A DNA stretch of 64,000 bases from Streptomyces sp. 1222.5 (GCF_900105245.1 NZ_FNSZ01000001.1:8058001-8122000), one strand, 5' to 3'. Shown: positions 9,980 to 18,857, counted from the first letter of the stretch. Made by a program: numbers and translations. Notes: generated by a model from the sequence alone, not told the origin.

Positions 9980-11591
9980 CGCCGTGGTGATCGGGGCGGG
10001 CCCCAACGGGCTCGTGGCAGCGAACCTGCTGGCCGACGCCGGATGGAGTGTCCAGGTCCTGGAGGAGCAGCCGGAGCCGGGCGGCGCGGTCCGCCACGAC
10101 CGGGGTGTCGACCGGGACTTCGTCAACGACCTCTTCAGCTCCTTCTATCCGCTGGCGGCCGCCTCCCCGATCCTGTCCGCGCTCCGCCTGCAGGACCACG
10201 GGCTGCGCTGGAGCCACGCGCCGCACGTGCTGGCGCATCCCCTGAGCGACGGCCGGTGCGCCGTCCTGGACCGGCACATCGACACCACCGCCGACTCTCT
10301 GGAGGCGTTCGCGCCCGGCGACGGAGCTGCCTGGCGGCGCCTGTGGGACCTGTGGGACACCATCCGCTCCGATCTGCTGGGCGCCCTGTTCACCCCGTTC
10401 CCGCCGGTCCGGGCGACCACCCGGCTGGCCCTGAGACTGCGGGCCGCGGGCGGTCTGCGCACCGCACGCTCCCTGGTCCTCCCGGTGCGCCGGCTGGGCG
10501 AGGAGGAGTTCCGCGGCGAGGGCGGCCGGCTGCTGCTGGCGGGCAACGCGCTGCACGCGGACCTCACCCCCGAGTCGGCGGGCAGCGGCGGTTTCGGCTG
10601 GCTGATGTCGATGCTCGGACAGACGTACGGCTTCCCCGTGCCGGTCGGTGGCTCCGGCGCCCTCACCGAGGCGCTGGTGCGGCGTCTGGCCGCGCACGGG
10701 GGAGAGGTGCGCTGCGGGCAGCGCGTGGCCGCCGTCGCCGTACGCGAAGGGCGGGCCGTGGGGGTGCGGACCGCCGGCGGGGAGACGGTGCCCGCCCGCA
10801 GGGCCGTGCTCGCCGACGTGGCCGTACCGGTCCTCTACCGCGAACTCGTCGGCCCCGAGCACGTGCCGGCGCAACTCATGGAGGACCTGCGGCGCTTCCA
10901 GTGGGACTTCGCCACCTACAAGGTCGACTGGGCGCTGGACGGGCCGGTGCCGTGGCAGGCCGAGCAGGCCCGCCGGGCCGGGACCGTCCACCTGGCCGAC
11001 GGCATGGACGAGCTGACCCGCTTCGCCGCGCAGATCGCCATGCACCAGGTACCCGACCGCCCCTTCGCCCTGTTCGGCCAGATGACCCTGTCCGACCCCG
11101 CCCGTTCCCCCCGGGGCACCGAGTCCGCCTGGGCCTACACCCACGTCCCGCACGACATCCGGTCGGACGCCGGTGACGAGGGCATCACCGGCGACTGGGG
11201 ACCCGCGGACCAGGAGCGCATGGCGGACCGCGTCGAACGGCAGGTCGAGCGGTTCGCCCCCGGATTCCGCTCCCGCATCCGCGCCCGCCGCGTCCTCGCC
11301 CCGCCCACCCTCCAGGAACTGGACGCCAACCTCCTCGGCGGCGCCATCAACGGCGGTACGACCGCCATGCACCAGCAGCTCGTCTTCCGGCCGGTACCCG
11401 GAACCGGCCGCCCGGAGACCCCGGTGGCGGGACTCTTCCTGGCCTCGGCCGGCGCACACCCGGGCGGAGGTGTGCACGGTGCCCCGGGCGCCAACGCCGC
11501 GCGCGCCGCACTGCGCGCGCACCGGGCACCCGGACTGGTCCGCGCCCAGCGTCTGCTCAGCCGCCGCGACCGGACCGGGCACCCGGTCTGA
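9972..11591 (+). CDS. FAD-dependent phytoene-desaturase-like oxidoreductase
   Basis: A 539-residue NAD(P)/FAD oxidoreductase of the CrtI/amine-oxidase type. The dinucleotide fold MPDAVVIGAGPNGLVAANLL is at the N-terminus with the acidic end of strand 2 (VLEEQPEPGG). The C-terminal FAD motif is GLFLASAGAHPGGGVHGAPG. Actinobacterial proteins of this group are often named carotene desaturases, but no other carotenoid genes are nearby, so the substrate is unknown. Start ATG 9972 matches the conserved N-terminus. It is coupled by overlap to the SRPBCC gene, suggesting both act on one lipid-like substrate. Confidence 0.88.
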   Translation: MPDAVVIGAGPNGLVAANLLADAGWSVQVLEEQPEPGGAVRHDRGVDRDFVNDLFSSFYPLAAASPILSALRLQDHGLRWSHAPHVLAHPLSDGRCAVLDRHIDTTADSLEAFAPGDGAAWRRLWDLWDTIRSDLLGALFTPFPPVRATTRLALRLRAAGGLRTARSLVLPVRRLGEEEFRGEGGRLLLAGNALHADLTPESAGSGGFGWLMSMLGQTYGFPVPVGGSGALTEALVRRLAAHGGEVRCGQRVAAVAVREGRAVGVRTAGGETVPARRAVLADVAVPVLYRELVGPEHVPAQLMEDLRRFQWDFATYKVDWALDGPVPWQAEQARRAGTVHLADGMDELTRFAAQIAMHQVPDRPFALFGQMTLSDPARSPRGTESAWAYTHVPHDIRSDAGDEGITGDWGPADQERMADRVERQVERFAPGFRSRIRARRVLAPPTLQELDANLLGGAINGGTTAMHQQLVFRPVPGTGRPETPVAGLFLASAGAHPGGGVHGAPGANAARAALRAHRAPGLVRAQRLLSRRDRTGHPV

Positions 11592-11705
11592 CCGGCCGTT
11601 CCGGCCGGCGCATCCGGACATCCGACACAGCGAGAAGAGGTGCACAGAGGCGGTACGCACCGAGTCCCACGGGCCGGCACCCGGCCACCGCACCAAGGGA
11701 GCGCC

Positions 11706-12158
11706 ATGAGCGAGCAGCAGGACGGACCCGACCGCCGGCACCGGCGGCCCGACGGCGTCAGCGACAAGACCGTCGAGGCCCTCGGATCCCTGTCCAAGGC
11801 CCTGGAGACCACCGAGCGGGCCCGCGGCCATCTCTACAGCTTCCACCAGCTGACCGGCGGAGCCGACCTGGAACTGGACCGGGCGGTACGACTGCTGAGG
11901 GAGGCCGGCCATCCCGAGTGGGCCGACAAGGTCCAGTCCGAGATCCTCGGCCGCAACGTCGTCCCCGGCCACTGGACGTTCCAGATCGTCGAGGCCTACG
12001 ACGACACCTACTACCGGCCGTTCCGCGAACTCGAACGCAGCGCGGTCGACGAACTCGCCCAGGGCCGGGACCACCTGTACGAGGCGGAGATGAAGGAAGC
12101 CCGCCGTACCGCCGGTCATCCGGACCACTCGGCGGTGCCCGGCGCCACCGAGTGGTGA
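11706..12158 (+). CDS. Conserved-looking protein of unknown function
   Basis: A soluble 150-residue protein, strongly charged and helical. A segment around residues 20-60 (VEALGSLSKALETTERARG then LYSFHQLTGGADLELDRAV) precedes a Trp/Tyr-rich centre (VVPGHWTFQIVEAYDDTYY). I recognise no enzyme motif, signal peptide or membrane segment. ATG 11706 has AAGGGAG upstream. It lies 114 nt after the FAD oxidoreductase on the same strand, within the 9488-13912 cluster. Confidence 0.75.
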   Translation: MSEQQDGPDRRHRRPDGVSDKTVEALGSLSKALETTERARGHLYSFHQLTGGADLELDRAVRLLREAGHPEWADKVQSEILGRNVVPGHWTFQIVEAYDDTYYRPFRELERSAVDELAQGRDHLYEAEMKEARRTAGHPDHSAVPGATEW

Positions 12159-12224
12159 ACCGTGCCGGACGCCCGCCTCCGCGGGCATGCCGGTGACCGG
12201 TCCGCAGGACAGAAAGGCCCTCCC

Positions 12225-13106
12225 GTGCGCAGCAGCCCCCTGAAGAACCGGACGGTCGTGGTGACCGGTGCCGCACGCGGCATCGGTGCCGCGCTCGCCC
12301 GCGAGCTGGCCGCGCGGGGAGCGAGAACGGCACTCCTCGGCCACGAGAAGGACCTGCTGGAGGAGGTCGCCACGAGCCTTCCCGCGCCCGCCCTGGCACT
12401 CGGCGCCGACGTGACCGACCTGCCCGCGCTGGAGGCGGCCGCGCGCGAGGTGCGCGCCCGGCTCGGGCCGCCGTCGGCGGTGATCGCCAACGCGGGCATC
12501 GCGGAGGCGGGCCCCTTCGACGCGACCGACCCCGCCGACTGGCGGCGGGTGATCGACGTCAACCTCACCGGCAGCGCGCAGACGGCGCGGGCGTTCCTGC
12601 CCGACCTGTACGCCACCGCGGGCTACTACCTCCAGGTCGCCTCCCTCGCCTCTCTCGGCGCCGCCCCCCTGATGAGCGCCTACTGCGCCTCCAAGGCCGG
12701 CGTGGAGGCCTTCGCGCACGCGCTGCGGGCCGAGGTCGCCCACCGGGGTGTCGGCGTGGGCATCGCCTACGTCAACTGGACCGACACCGACATGGTGCGC
12801 GACGGCGACCGGCAGGCCGCACTGCGTGAACTCCGCGCCCACATGCCGCCCCCCGCCCGGCGCGTGTACAGCGCCGAGACCGTCGTCGGTCGCCTCGTAC
12901 GCGGGCTGGAACGCCGGCGCACCGCCGTGTACGCGCCGCCGTGGCTGCGTCTGGTGCAACCGGTACGGGCTGTGCTGCCTCCACTGGTGCTGCGCCTGTC
13001 CCGCCGTGAACTGGCCCGGCTGGGAGCCGGGGAACCGCTCGTCCCCACCGGGCTGCTCGGTGCCGGGGGCGAGGCCGACCGCGCGGCGACGGGACGCGCC
13101 ACCTGA
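12225..13106 (+). CDS. Short-chain dehydrogenase/reductase
   Basis: A 293-residue classical SDR. The cofactor motif TVVVTGAARGIGAALARELA has TGxxxGIG, NAG appears in VIANAGIAEAG, and the active-site pattern is YCASKAG with a Ser in VASLASLG upstream. It has a C-terminal extension of about 60 residues containing a hydrophobic patch (LRLVQPVRAVLPPLVLRL) that may associate with membrane. GTG 12225 is chosen because AAAGG lies 7 nt upstream; the open frame begins earlier at 12162. Substrate unknown; context suggests cooperation with the FAD oxidoreductase upstream. Confidence 0.88.
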   Translation: MRSSPLKNRTVVVTGAARGIGAALARELAARGARTALLGHEKDLLEEVATSLPAPALALGADVTDLPALEAAAREVRARLGPPSAVIANAGIAEAGPFDATDPADWRRVIDVNLTGSAQTARAFLPDLYATAGYYLQVASLASLGAAPLMSAYCASKAGVEAFAHALRAEVAHRGVGVGIAYVNWTDTDMVRDGDRQAALRELRAHMPPPARRVYSAETVVGRLVRGLERRRTAVYAPPWLRLVQPVRAVLPPLVLRLSRRELARLGAGEPLVPTGLLGAGGEADRAATGRAT

Positions 13107-13159
13107 CCCCCCTGCCCCGTCCGGGGCCGGGGAGACATCGGGCAAGGAAGGAAGACACC

Positions 13160-13393
13160 ATGGCCAGGAAGTCACAGCGCACGTCGGACGACAGGTTCCG
13201 CAAGGGCGACAAGGTGGCCTGGAACAGCCACGGTTCGACCGCCGAAGGAGAGGTCGAGCGCAAGATCACCAAGCGCACCGAGGCCGCCGGACGCGAGGTC
13301 GACGCCTCCCCCGAGGAGCCGCAGTACGAGGTGCGCAGCGACAAGTCCGGCAACACCGCCGTGCACAAGCCCTCCGCCCTGCGCCGGCGGTGA
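13160..13393 (+). CDS. DUF2945 (HVA1-type) small protein
   Basis: A basic 77-residue protein. RFRKGDKVAWNSHGSTAEGE then EVERKITKRTEAAG and a C-terminal KSGNTAVHKPSALRR match the DUF2945/HVA1 pattern, a small SH3/Tudor-like beta fold of unknown function. The start ATG 13160 has GGAAGGAAG upstream. Placed between the SDR and the MSMEG_6728-like gene in the same-strand cluster. Confidence 0.85.
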   Translation: MARKSQRTSDDRFRKGDKVAWNSHGSTAEGEVERKITKRTEAAGREVDASPEEPQYEVRSDKSGNTAVHKPSALRRR

Positions 13394-13423
13394 ACCTCAC
13401 GACACCCAGGTAGGACGGCCACC

Positions 13424-13912
13424 ATGCAGACGTTCCTGCCCGATCCCGACTTCCGGCGCTCCGCACTGCTCCTGGACCGCCGCCGCCTGGGCAAACAGCG
13501 GGTCGAGGCCCTCCAGGTCCTGCGCGGACTGACCGTGCCGGGACACGGCTGGCGCAGACACCCGGCCGTGCGCATGTGGAGCGGGTACGAGGAGGCGCTG
13601 GTCCGGTACGGCCTGGAGGTCTGCCGGGTGTGGCGGGAGCAGGGCCACCAGGACAGCTGTGCCGCCTCGCTGGTCGCCGGGTTCGCCCACTGCCGCCCGG
13701 GCTCGCCCGTGCGCGGGCAGGACGACCTGGCGGCCGCGGGTGAGCTGCCGCCCTGGCTCGGCGACGAGGGCTTCCACCGCAGCCACCAGTCCGCGCTCGT
13801 CCGCAAGGACCGCGACGTCTACGCCGACGAATTCCCCGGCGTGCCGGACGATCTGCCGTACGTGTGGCCCGGATCCGACCGGGAACGCGGGGAGGCCACC
13901 GTGGACGGCTGA
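13424..13912 (+). CDS. MSMEG_6728-family protein (pyrimidine-dimer-glycosylase-like)
   Basis: A 162-residue protein. The N-terminus MQTFLPDPDFRRSALLLDRR, followed by LGKQRVEALQVLRGL and HPAVRMWSGYEEALVRYG, is the hallmark of the MSMEG_6728 family, which is distantly related to the T4 endonuclease V type pyrimidine-dimer glycosylase. DNA repair activity is inferred from the fold only. The start lies 30 nt after the DUF2945 stop; last gene of the cluster. It is followed, convergently after 13 nt, by the CtaG-like gene. Confidence 0.82.
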   Translation: MQTFLPDPDFRRSALLLDRRRLGKQRVEALQVLRGLTVPGHGWRRHPAVRMWSGYEEALVRYGLEVCRVWREQGHQDSCAASLVAGFAHCRPGSPVRGQDDLAAAGELPPWLGDEGFHRSHQSALVRKDRDVYADEFPGVPDDLPYVWPGSDRERGEATVDG

Positions 13913-13925
13913 CCGGCACGCGGCC

Positions 13926-14759
13926 TCAGGCCCGTGCCGGGTCGCGGGAGGCCCGCGGCCCGGCTGCCGGGCGAGCGCGGGGCGCGGGGCGCCAGGTGGT
14001 GACCAGGGCCGCGGCGAGGAGGAGCTCGGCGACGTCACCTCCGTAGTACATGATCTCCGCACCGCCCTGGACCTCGGGCACCGGAGCGTGGACGTCGGCC
14101 CAGAAGCCGCCGTACATCAGCTGCGCGACGACCGAGTGCACGGCGATGGCGCAGCCGAGGAGGACGAGCCGGGTCCGGACGCCCGGACGGCCCGGAGCCG
14201 GGTCGGGCCCGGCGACGGCATGGGTGAACAGGCAGCCCGACAGCAGGAAATGGAGGTGCAGCAGCCAGTGGCCGGCCGGACGGTCCATGGCGGCGTTGTA
14301 GAGCGGCGTGAAGTACAGGACCGCGAGACTGCCCGTCGACAGCACCAGGCCGACGGCCGGGTGGGCGAGGAACCGGGCCGGGCGGCCGTGCAGGACGCCG
14401 GTCAGCCGGCGCGCTCGGGGTGCCGGCAGCACCCGCAGCAGCAGGGTGACCGGAGCCCCCAGTACCAGGGCCGGCGGGGCGTACATCCCGACGAGCAGAT
14501 GCTGCGCCATGTGCCCGCGGAAGTCGCCGTGCGCCCAGGGCGCCACGGGCGGCAGCAGCGCGACGGCCAGCAGGAACAGCCCGGAGAGGAAGCAGGCGGT
14601 ACGCCGGCGGCTCCAGCCCCGCACCGGGTTCCGCAGCCGCGCGAGCCGGGCCAGGTGCAGATAGCCGGCGGCCCAGAGCAGCAGGACCAGGGCGGGCAGC
14701 AGCGACTCCAGCGGGCCACCGCCCGTGGGGTGGTGCATGTGCGGGGTGTCCGGATGCAT
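13926..14759 (-). CDS. CtaG-like cytochrome c oxidase assembly membrane protein
   Basis: A 277-residue integral membrane protein with about seven helices. Characteristic CtaG (caa3_CtaG) features are HGDFRGHMAQHLLVGMYAP with paired His, the later LHLHFLLSGCLF, and a terminal HSVVAQLMYGGFWAD. The family is linked to copper delivery and cytochrome oxidase assembly. ATG 14759 shares one base with the stop of the upstream DUF2243 gene, so the pair is translationally coupled. The nearest ctaD in this window is 23 kb away. Confidence 0.9.
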   Translation of the reverse strand: MHPDTPHMHHPTGGGPLESLLPALVLLLWAAGYLHLARLARLRNPVRGWSRRRTACFLSGLFLLAVALLPPVAPWAHGDFRGHMAQHLLVGMYAPPALVLGAPVTLLLRVLPAPRARRLTGVLHGRPARFLAHPAVGLVLSTGSLAVLYFTPLYNAAMDRPAGHWLLHLHFLLSGCLFTHAVAGPDPAPGRPGVRTRLVLLGCAIAVHSVVAQLMYGGFWADVHAPVPEVQGGAEIMYYGGDVAELLLAAALVTTWRPAPRARPAAGPRASRDPARA

Positions 14760-15298
14760 CAGGCGGCCCGTCCGGTACCGCCGGCCACCGGTCCGACGGG
14801 CCGGCCGCCGCGGGCGAGCAGCCGGCCGCCCGCGACGAGCAGCGCCCCGAGGGCGAGGAAGCCGAGGTCCCACCACAACTGGTGGGGTCCGCCGCGGACG
14901 TGGTGGATGCCCAGGATCTGGTGGTCGAGGACGCCTTCGACCAGGTTGAAGACGCCCCAGCCGACCAGGATCCAGCCCCACAGCACCCGTGAGGTCCACA
15001 CCTGGCGCCGTCCGGCCGTCACCCGGGAGTACAGGATCGCGAGGCCGGTGAGCACGGCGATCCAGCACACGGTGTGGAAGACACCGTCCCAGACGGTGTT
15101 CATCCGCAGACCGGAGACGGTGTGCGGGTCGTAGTACCGCACCCCGATGCGGTCGTGATTGGTGCTGGTGAGCATGTGGTGCCACTGGAGAAGCTGATGC
15201 AGGAGGATCCCGTCCGCGAAGCCCCCGAGCCCCACCCCCAGCACGATCCCCGGTGACCGCAGACTCGTCGGCGTGCTCTCCACCACGGTTCCGCTCAC
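14759..15298 (-). CDS. DUF2243 membrane protein
   Basis: A 179-residue membrane protein with four predicted helices. The family pattern GFADGILLHQLLQWHHML lies near residue 27, then FNLVEGVLDHQILGIHHVR near 120; the repeated LLHQ/HH and DHQ/HH motifs suggest metal or heme binding. GTG 15298 starts the frame. Coupled to the CtaG-like gene (TGATG junction). The association implies a role in respiratory chain or copper handling, an inference from gene order. Confidence 0.87.
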   Translation of the reverse strand: MSGTVVESTPTSLRSPGIVLGVGLGGFADGILLHQLLQWHHMLTSTNHDRIGVRYYDPHTVSGLRMNTVWDGVFHTVCWIAVLTGLAILYSRVTAGRRQVWTSRVLWGWILVGWGVFNLVEGVLDHQILGIHHVRGGPHQLWWDLGFLALGALLVAGGRLLARGGRPVGPVAGGTGRAA

Positions 15299-15414
15299 GC
15301 TGGTCGCCCTGCCCCTCTTCTTTGTCGAAGTCGGCCGTCCTCAAGAGGAATTACCAGTTCCCCGCCCCCACCGCCGCAGCATCCTCGGCCATATGCCGAC
15401 GGGCCCGGGCGCCC

Positions 15415-16281
15415 TCACCCGGCTTCCGCGAAGAAGTCGCCCAGCGCGGACGCGAGTTCCCCGGGGGCCTGTTCGGCCACGTGGTGCCCGGAGTCGATGC
15501 CATGGCCGCGGACGTCGACGGCCCAGCGCCGCCAGACGGCGACCGGGTCGCCGTACAGCTCCTCCAGGTCGTCCCGCTCGGACCACAGGACCAGGGCCGG
15601 GCACCGGATCCGCGCCCCGGCGGCCCGGTCCGCCTCCTCGTGCCGCCGGTCGATCGTCAGGCCGGCCCGGTAGTCCTCCAGCATGGCCCGGACGACCCGA
15701 GGGTCGCGGACGGCCCGCCGCCACTCGGCGTGGTTCTCCCGCCCCATGGTCTGCGGATCGCCGCGGTACCAGCTGTCCGGATCGGCGTTGATGACGCGCT
15801 CGGGGACGTCCGGCTGGGCGAAGAAGAACCAGTGCCACCACCGTGTGGCGAACTCCGCCGTGATCCGGGAGAGGTGCTCGCTCAGCGGCAGGCAGTCGAT
15901 CAGGGCCACCCGGGACACCGCGCCGGGATGGTCCAGCGCCAGCCGGAGCGCCACCGGGCCCCCGCGGTCGTGGCCGGCGAGCGCGAACCGGTCGTGGCCG
16001 AGCTCGCGCAGCACGGCGACGACATCGCCGGCGACGGCGCGTTTGGCGTACCCCGCGTGGTCGGGCGTCGGCTCCGGGCCCCGCGACCTGCCGTAGCCCC
16101 GCAGGTCGGGACAGACGACGGTGAAGCCGCGGCGGACGAGGAGTGGGGCGACCCGGTGCCAGGTCGCCGACGTCCGCGGATGTCCGTGCAGCAGCACCAC
16201 CGGCGGACCCTCGCCGCCGTGGCGCACGAAGATCGACGCGCCGTCCGTCCGTACCCATCCGGCCTCGAAACCCTCGAACAC
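15415..16281 (-). CDS. Alpha/beta hydrolase, haloacetate-dehalogenase-like
   Basis: A 288-residue hydrolase. HGHPRTSATWHRVAP forms the oxyanion region, AGHDRGGPVALRLAL places an Asp nucleophile (as in fluoroacetate dehalogenases rather than Ser), TRWWHWFFFAQPD supplies the His-Trp halide-binding pair, and SGHHVAEQAPGEL carries the catalytic His. In characterised enzymes the Asp is followed by two Arg residues that hold the carboxylate; here the second position is Pro, so haloacetate is not assured as substrate. GTG 16281 is selected because GGAGG lies 8-9 nt upstream; the frame is open much further. Confidence 0.85.
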   Translation of the reverse strand: MFEGFEAGWVRTDGASIFVRHGGEGPPVVLLHGHPRTSATWHRVAPLLVRRGFTVVCPDLRGYGRSRGPEPTPDHAGYAKRAVAGDVVAVLRELGHDRFALAGHDRGGPVALRLALDHPGAVSRVALIDCLPLSEHLSRITAEFATRWWHWFFFAQPDVPERVINADPDSWYRGDPQTMGRENHAEWRRAVRDPRVVRAMLEDYRAGLTIDRRHEEADRAAGARIRCPALVLWSERDDLEELYGDPVAVWRRWAVDVRGHGIDSGHHVAEQAPGELASALGDFFAEAG

Positions 16282-16335
16282 GAACCGGCCCTCCGTCCTG
16301 TCGGCCCCGCACACCGCGACGCGGTGCCACGGCTC

Positions 16336-16361
16336 GCGTGGCACCGCCCGCCGAGGGGTAC
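16336..16361 (+). promoter_or_regulatory. Weak SigB-type promoter candidate for the MBL hydrolase
   Basis: GCGT at 16336-16339, a 16-nt spacer and GGGTAC at 16356-16361 fit the permissive SigB consensus GNNT-N14-16-GGGTAC. It lies 74 nt before ATG 16435. The -35 match is minimal and the region is GC-rich, so chance is a real alternative. Confidence 0.3.
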
Positions 16362-16434
16362 CCCGTCCGGCGAAGAGCGCACCGGCCCGTGCGGCGGCGC
16401 CGGTGCCCGAGCCTCGGGCGAAGGGCGGCCGACC

Positions 16435-17292
16435 ATGTCCGGGAACCACGCCGACCCCGCCGGCGACGCGGTCGACCTCCACTTCATCGGCAACGCGACC
16501 GTCCTGCTGCGCTACGGCCCGCTGACCCTGCTGACCGACCCGAACTTTTTGCACCGGGGCCAGTACGCCTATCTCGGTCACGGCCTGGTGAGCCGGCGTC
16601 TGACCGAACCCGCCACCGGACCGCACGAACTGCCCGGCCTCGACGGGATCGTGCTCTCCCACTTGCACGGTGACCACTGGGACCGGCAGGCCCGCCGGCA
16701 CCTGGACCACGACGTCCCGGTGCTGACCACACCCCATGCCGCACGCCGGCTGAAGGTGGTCCAGGGCTTCGGCCGCACGGCGGGACTTCGGACCTGGCAG
16801 GCGCTCACCCTCACGCGGGGCGGGACACAGGTCCGGGTCACGGCACTGCCCGGCCGGCACGCCGGCCACCCGGTGCTGCGGGCTCTGCTGCCACCGGTGA
16901 TGGGCAGCATGCTGGAGTTCGGCCCCGTCGCGGGCCCGCCCCGGCTGCGGCTGTACCTCTCGGGCGACACGCTCGTGTACGACGGCCTCGACGAGATCAC
17001 CGAGCGCTTTCCCGCCGCCGACCTGGCCGTCCTGCACCTGGGCGGAACCCGGCTGCCCGGCGGCTTCGTGGTGACCATGGACGGTGCGCAGGGCGCGGAA
17101 CTCGCCCGGCGCCTCGCGCCCCGCAGCATCCTGCCCGTGCACTACCACGACTACACGGTGATGCGCTCGCCGCTGTCCGCGTTCCTGAGCGAGGCGGACA
17201 GGATCGGTCTGGGCGACCGGATCGTGCACTGCGGCCACGGCGGACACGCCACGCTCCAGGCCGCTCCCGGAGCGGTGCCGGTGGTCCGCTGA
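16435..17292 (+). CDS. MBL-fold metallo-hydrolase
   Basis: A 285-residue metallo-beta-lactamase-fold protein. The metal motif SHLHGDHWD is near residue 75; further ligands are H in PGRHAGH, D in LYLSGDTLVYDG and H in LPVHYHDYT. The opening VDLHFIGNATVLLRYGPLTL is typical of the UlaG/NAPE-PLD-like branch, which hydrolyses lactones or phosphodiesters. ATG 16435 has GAAGGG upstream. Transcribed away from the haloacetate-dehalogenase-like gene; substrate not deducible. Confidence 0.88.
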   Translation: MSGNHADPAGDAVDLHFIGNATVLLRYGPLTLLTDPNFLHRGQYAYLGHGLVSRRLTEPATGPHELPGLDGIVLSHLHGDHWDRQARRHLDHDVPVLTTPHAARRLKVVQGFGRTAGLRTWQALTLTRGGTQVRVTALPGRHAGHPVLRALLPPVMGSMLEFGPVAGPPRLRLYLSGDTLVYDGLDEITERFPAADLAVLHLGGTRLPGGFVVTMDGAQGAELARRLAPRSILPVHYHDYTVMRSPLSAFLSEADRIGLGDRIVHCGHGGHATLQAAPGAVPVVR

Positions 17293-17367
17293 CGGCGCGA
17301 CGGGCCGGTGCGCCCCGACCGGTGGCACCGGTGGGCCGTACCCGGGCACGGACGGGGTATGCGGGAC

Positions 17368-17415
17368 GGCGACGGACCGACGAGTTGTGCCGCGGCGACG
17401 CGCCGACGAGCTGTG
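17368..17415 (+). repeat. Imperfect direct repeat upstream of the 17430 gene
   Basis: GGCGACGGACCGACGAGTTGTG at 17368-17389 recurs as a 19/22 match at 17394-17415, 26 bp apart, directly before the ribosome binding site of the 17430 gene. It may be a small duplication or a leader structure; no function is evident. Confidence 0.5.
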
Positions 17416-17429
17416 ACGAGGAGTCGCTG

Positions 17430-17855
17430 ATGACCGATGACGCCTACCTGTTCCTCGTGGAGGACCCTGACTCGCCGCTGGGCGTCCCGGTGCCCGCGGT
17501 GAGCGAACTGTCGTGCATGGAGACGGCCTCGGTGCGGGCCTGGCTGCACGCCCAGGGTGCGCCGGCCACCTCCCCGCGCCTGCGGGTGGTGGGCCCCGAG
17601 GACACGGACGACATTCCCGTCGACGCGGAGCGGCTGCCCGTTCCGCTGAGCGACGAGGAACTGAGCCGGCTGCGCCACCGGAGGGCCCCGGAGACGGTCG
17701 CCGCCGTGGAGAACGATCTGCTCGCCTACCGGGACTGCGCCGACGGCCGCGACGAACTGCTCGCACGGGCTCTGGCCGCCGGTGTCACACCGCACCGGAT
17801 CGCCCGGCTCACCGGCGAGGACCTCGCCGCGGTGACGGCGGCCGCCCAGCGCTGA
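17430..17855 (+). CDS. Small acidic protein of unknown function
   Basis: A 141-residue acidic protein starting MTDDAYLFLVEDPDSPLGV. It has the character of a Streptomyces hypothetical with an C-terminal helical segment that looks like a weak helix-turn-helix (ALAAGVTPHRIARLTGEDL), so DNA binding is possible but unproven. ATG 17430 has GAGGAG 8 nt upstream. It is 51 nt before the GNAT gene on the same strand. Confidence 0.7.
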   Translation: MTDDAYLFLVEDPDSPLGVPVPAVSELSCMETASVRAWLHAQGAPATSPRLRVVGPEDTDDIPVDAERLPVPLSDEELSRLRHRRAPETVAAVENDLLAYRDCADGRDELLARALAAGVTPHRIARLTGEDLAAVTAAAQR

Positions 17856-17906
17856 CGCACCCCGGCATGGTCGACAGGGCGGCCGTGATGACGGAGGGTT
17901 CACCTC

Positions 17907-18827
17907 ATGTCTGATCTCCAGGAGCGGCTGCCATGCGGTTATCGGGTCCGGTCGGCGGGCCCGGCCGACGCGCACACCGTCCACCGCCTGGTCACCGCCT
18001 GCGAGCGGGACCTGCACGGCCGCGCGGTGACCGACTTCGACCGCATCGCCGCCGACCTCGGTGTGCCGGACACGGATCCGGCCTCCGAGGCGGTGCTCGT
18101 ACACGACGCCGGCGGCGAACCGGCCGGCTGGGGCTGGGTGAAGGGGCGCCGGGCCCGGGTCGACGTCCACCCCGGGCACCGGGGGCTGGGTCTCGGCGGC
18201 GCGCTGCTCGACTGGGCGGAGGTACGCGCCCGGTCCCTGGGGAACGACCGCCTGTCCCAGTCGGTCCCGGACAGCGACCCCGGGGCGAGCGCGCTGCTGC
18301 GGGCCGGCGGCTACTTCCCGCTCGTCACCGAGTGGCTGCTGGAGATCGGCCTGCCCGCCGGTGCGGCGGTGCCCGGGCCACCGTCGGGAATCGCGCTGCG
18401 GCCCTTCCGGCCCGGTGACGAACAGGCGGCGTACCAGGTCACGGAGGACGCGTTCGACGAATGGCAGCAGCGGCGCAAGAGCTATCCCGAGTGGGCCCGG
18501 CTCACCGTCGAACGCGCGACGTTCGCACCGGCCGCCTCACCGCTGGCCTTCGCGGACGGCGAGCTGGTCGGCGTCGTGCTGTCCGAGGACGATCCCGGCA
18601 GCGTCGACGGATACGTCGAGCGGGTCGCGGTACGGCGGGACCAACGCGGCCGGGGGATCGCCCGCGCGCTGTTGCACGAGGCGTTCCGCACTTTCCACGA
18701 CCGGGGGAAGCGGTCCTGCACGCTGTGGACCCACACCGACACCGGCGCGCTCGCGCTCTACGAGGGGATCGGCATGACGGTGCGGCGCAGCTCCACGGTC
18801 TACAGCAAGGCGCTCATCGTGGTGTGA
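17907..18827 (+). CDS. Tandem GNAT-domain N-acetyltransferase
   Basis: A 306-residue protein with two GNAT domains. In the first, VDVHPGHRGLGLGGALLDW is the acetyl-CoA pyrophosphate loop. In the second, VAVRRDQRGRGIARALLHEA plays that role, followed by LWTHTDTGALALYEGIGM as the closing strand. Double-domain GNAT proteins resemble mycothiol synthase MshD in build, but the usual MshD signatures are not evident, so substrate is open. ATG 17907 follows GGAGGG. Confidence 0.87.
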   Translation: MSDLQERLPCGYRVRSAGPADAHTVHRLVTACERDLHGRAVTDFDRIAADLGVPDTDPASEAVLVHDAGGEPAGWGWVKGRRARVDVHPGHRGLGLGGALLDWAEVRARSLGNDRLSQSVPDSDPGASALLRAGGYFPLVTEWLLEIGLPAGAAVPGPPSGIALRPFRPGDEQAAYQVTEDAFDEWQQRRKSYPEWARLTVERATFAPAASPLAFADGELVGVVLSEDDPGSVDGYVERVAVRRDQRGRGIARALLHEAFRTFHDRGKRSCTLWTHTDTGALALYEGIGMTVRRSSTVYSKALIVV

Positions 18828-18857
18828 CCCGGCCTTGTCAGCCGTCGGCATCGGCCG

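Noticed and set aside
9792..13175. 1127-codon minus-strand frame
   Set aside because: It runs antisense across four recognisable plus-strand genes and has no protein-like motif.
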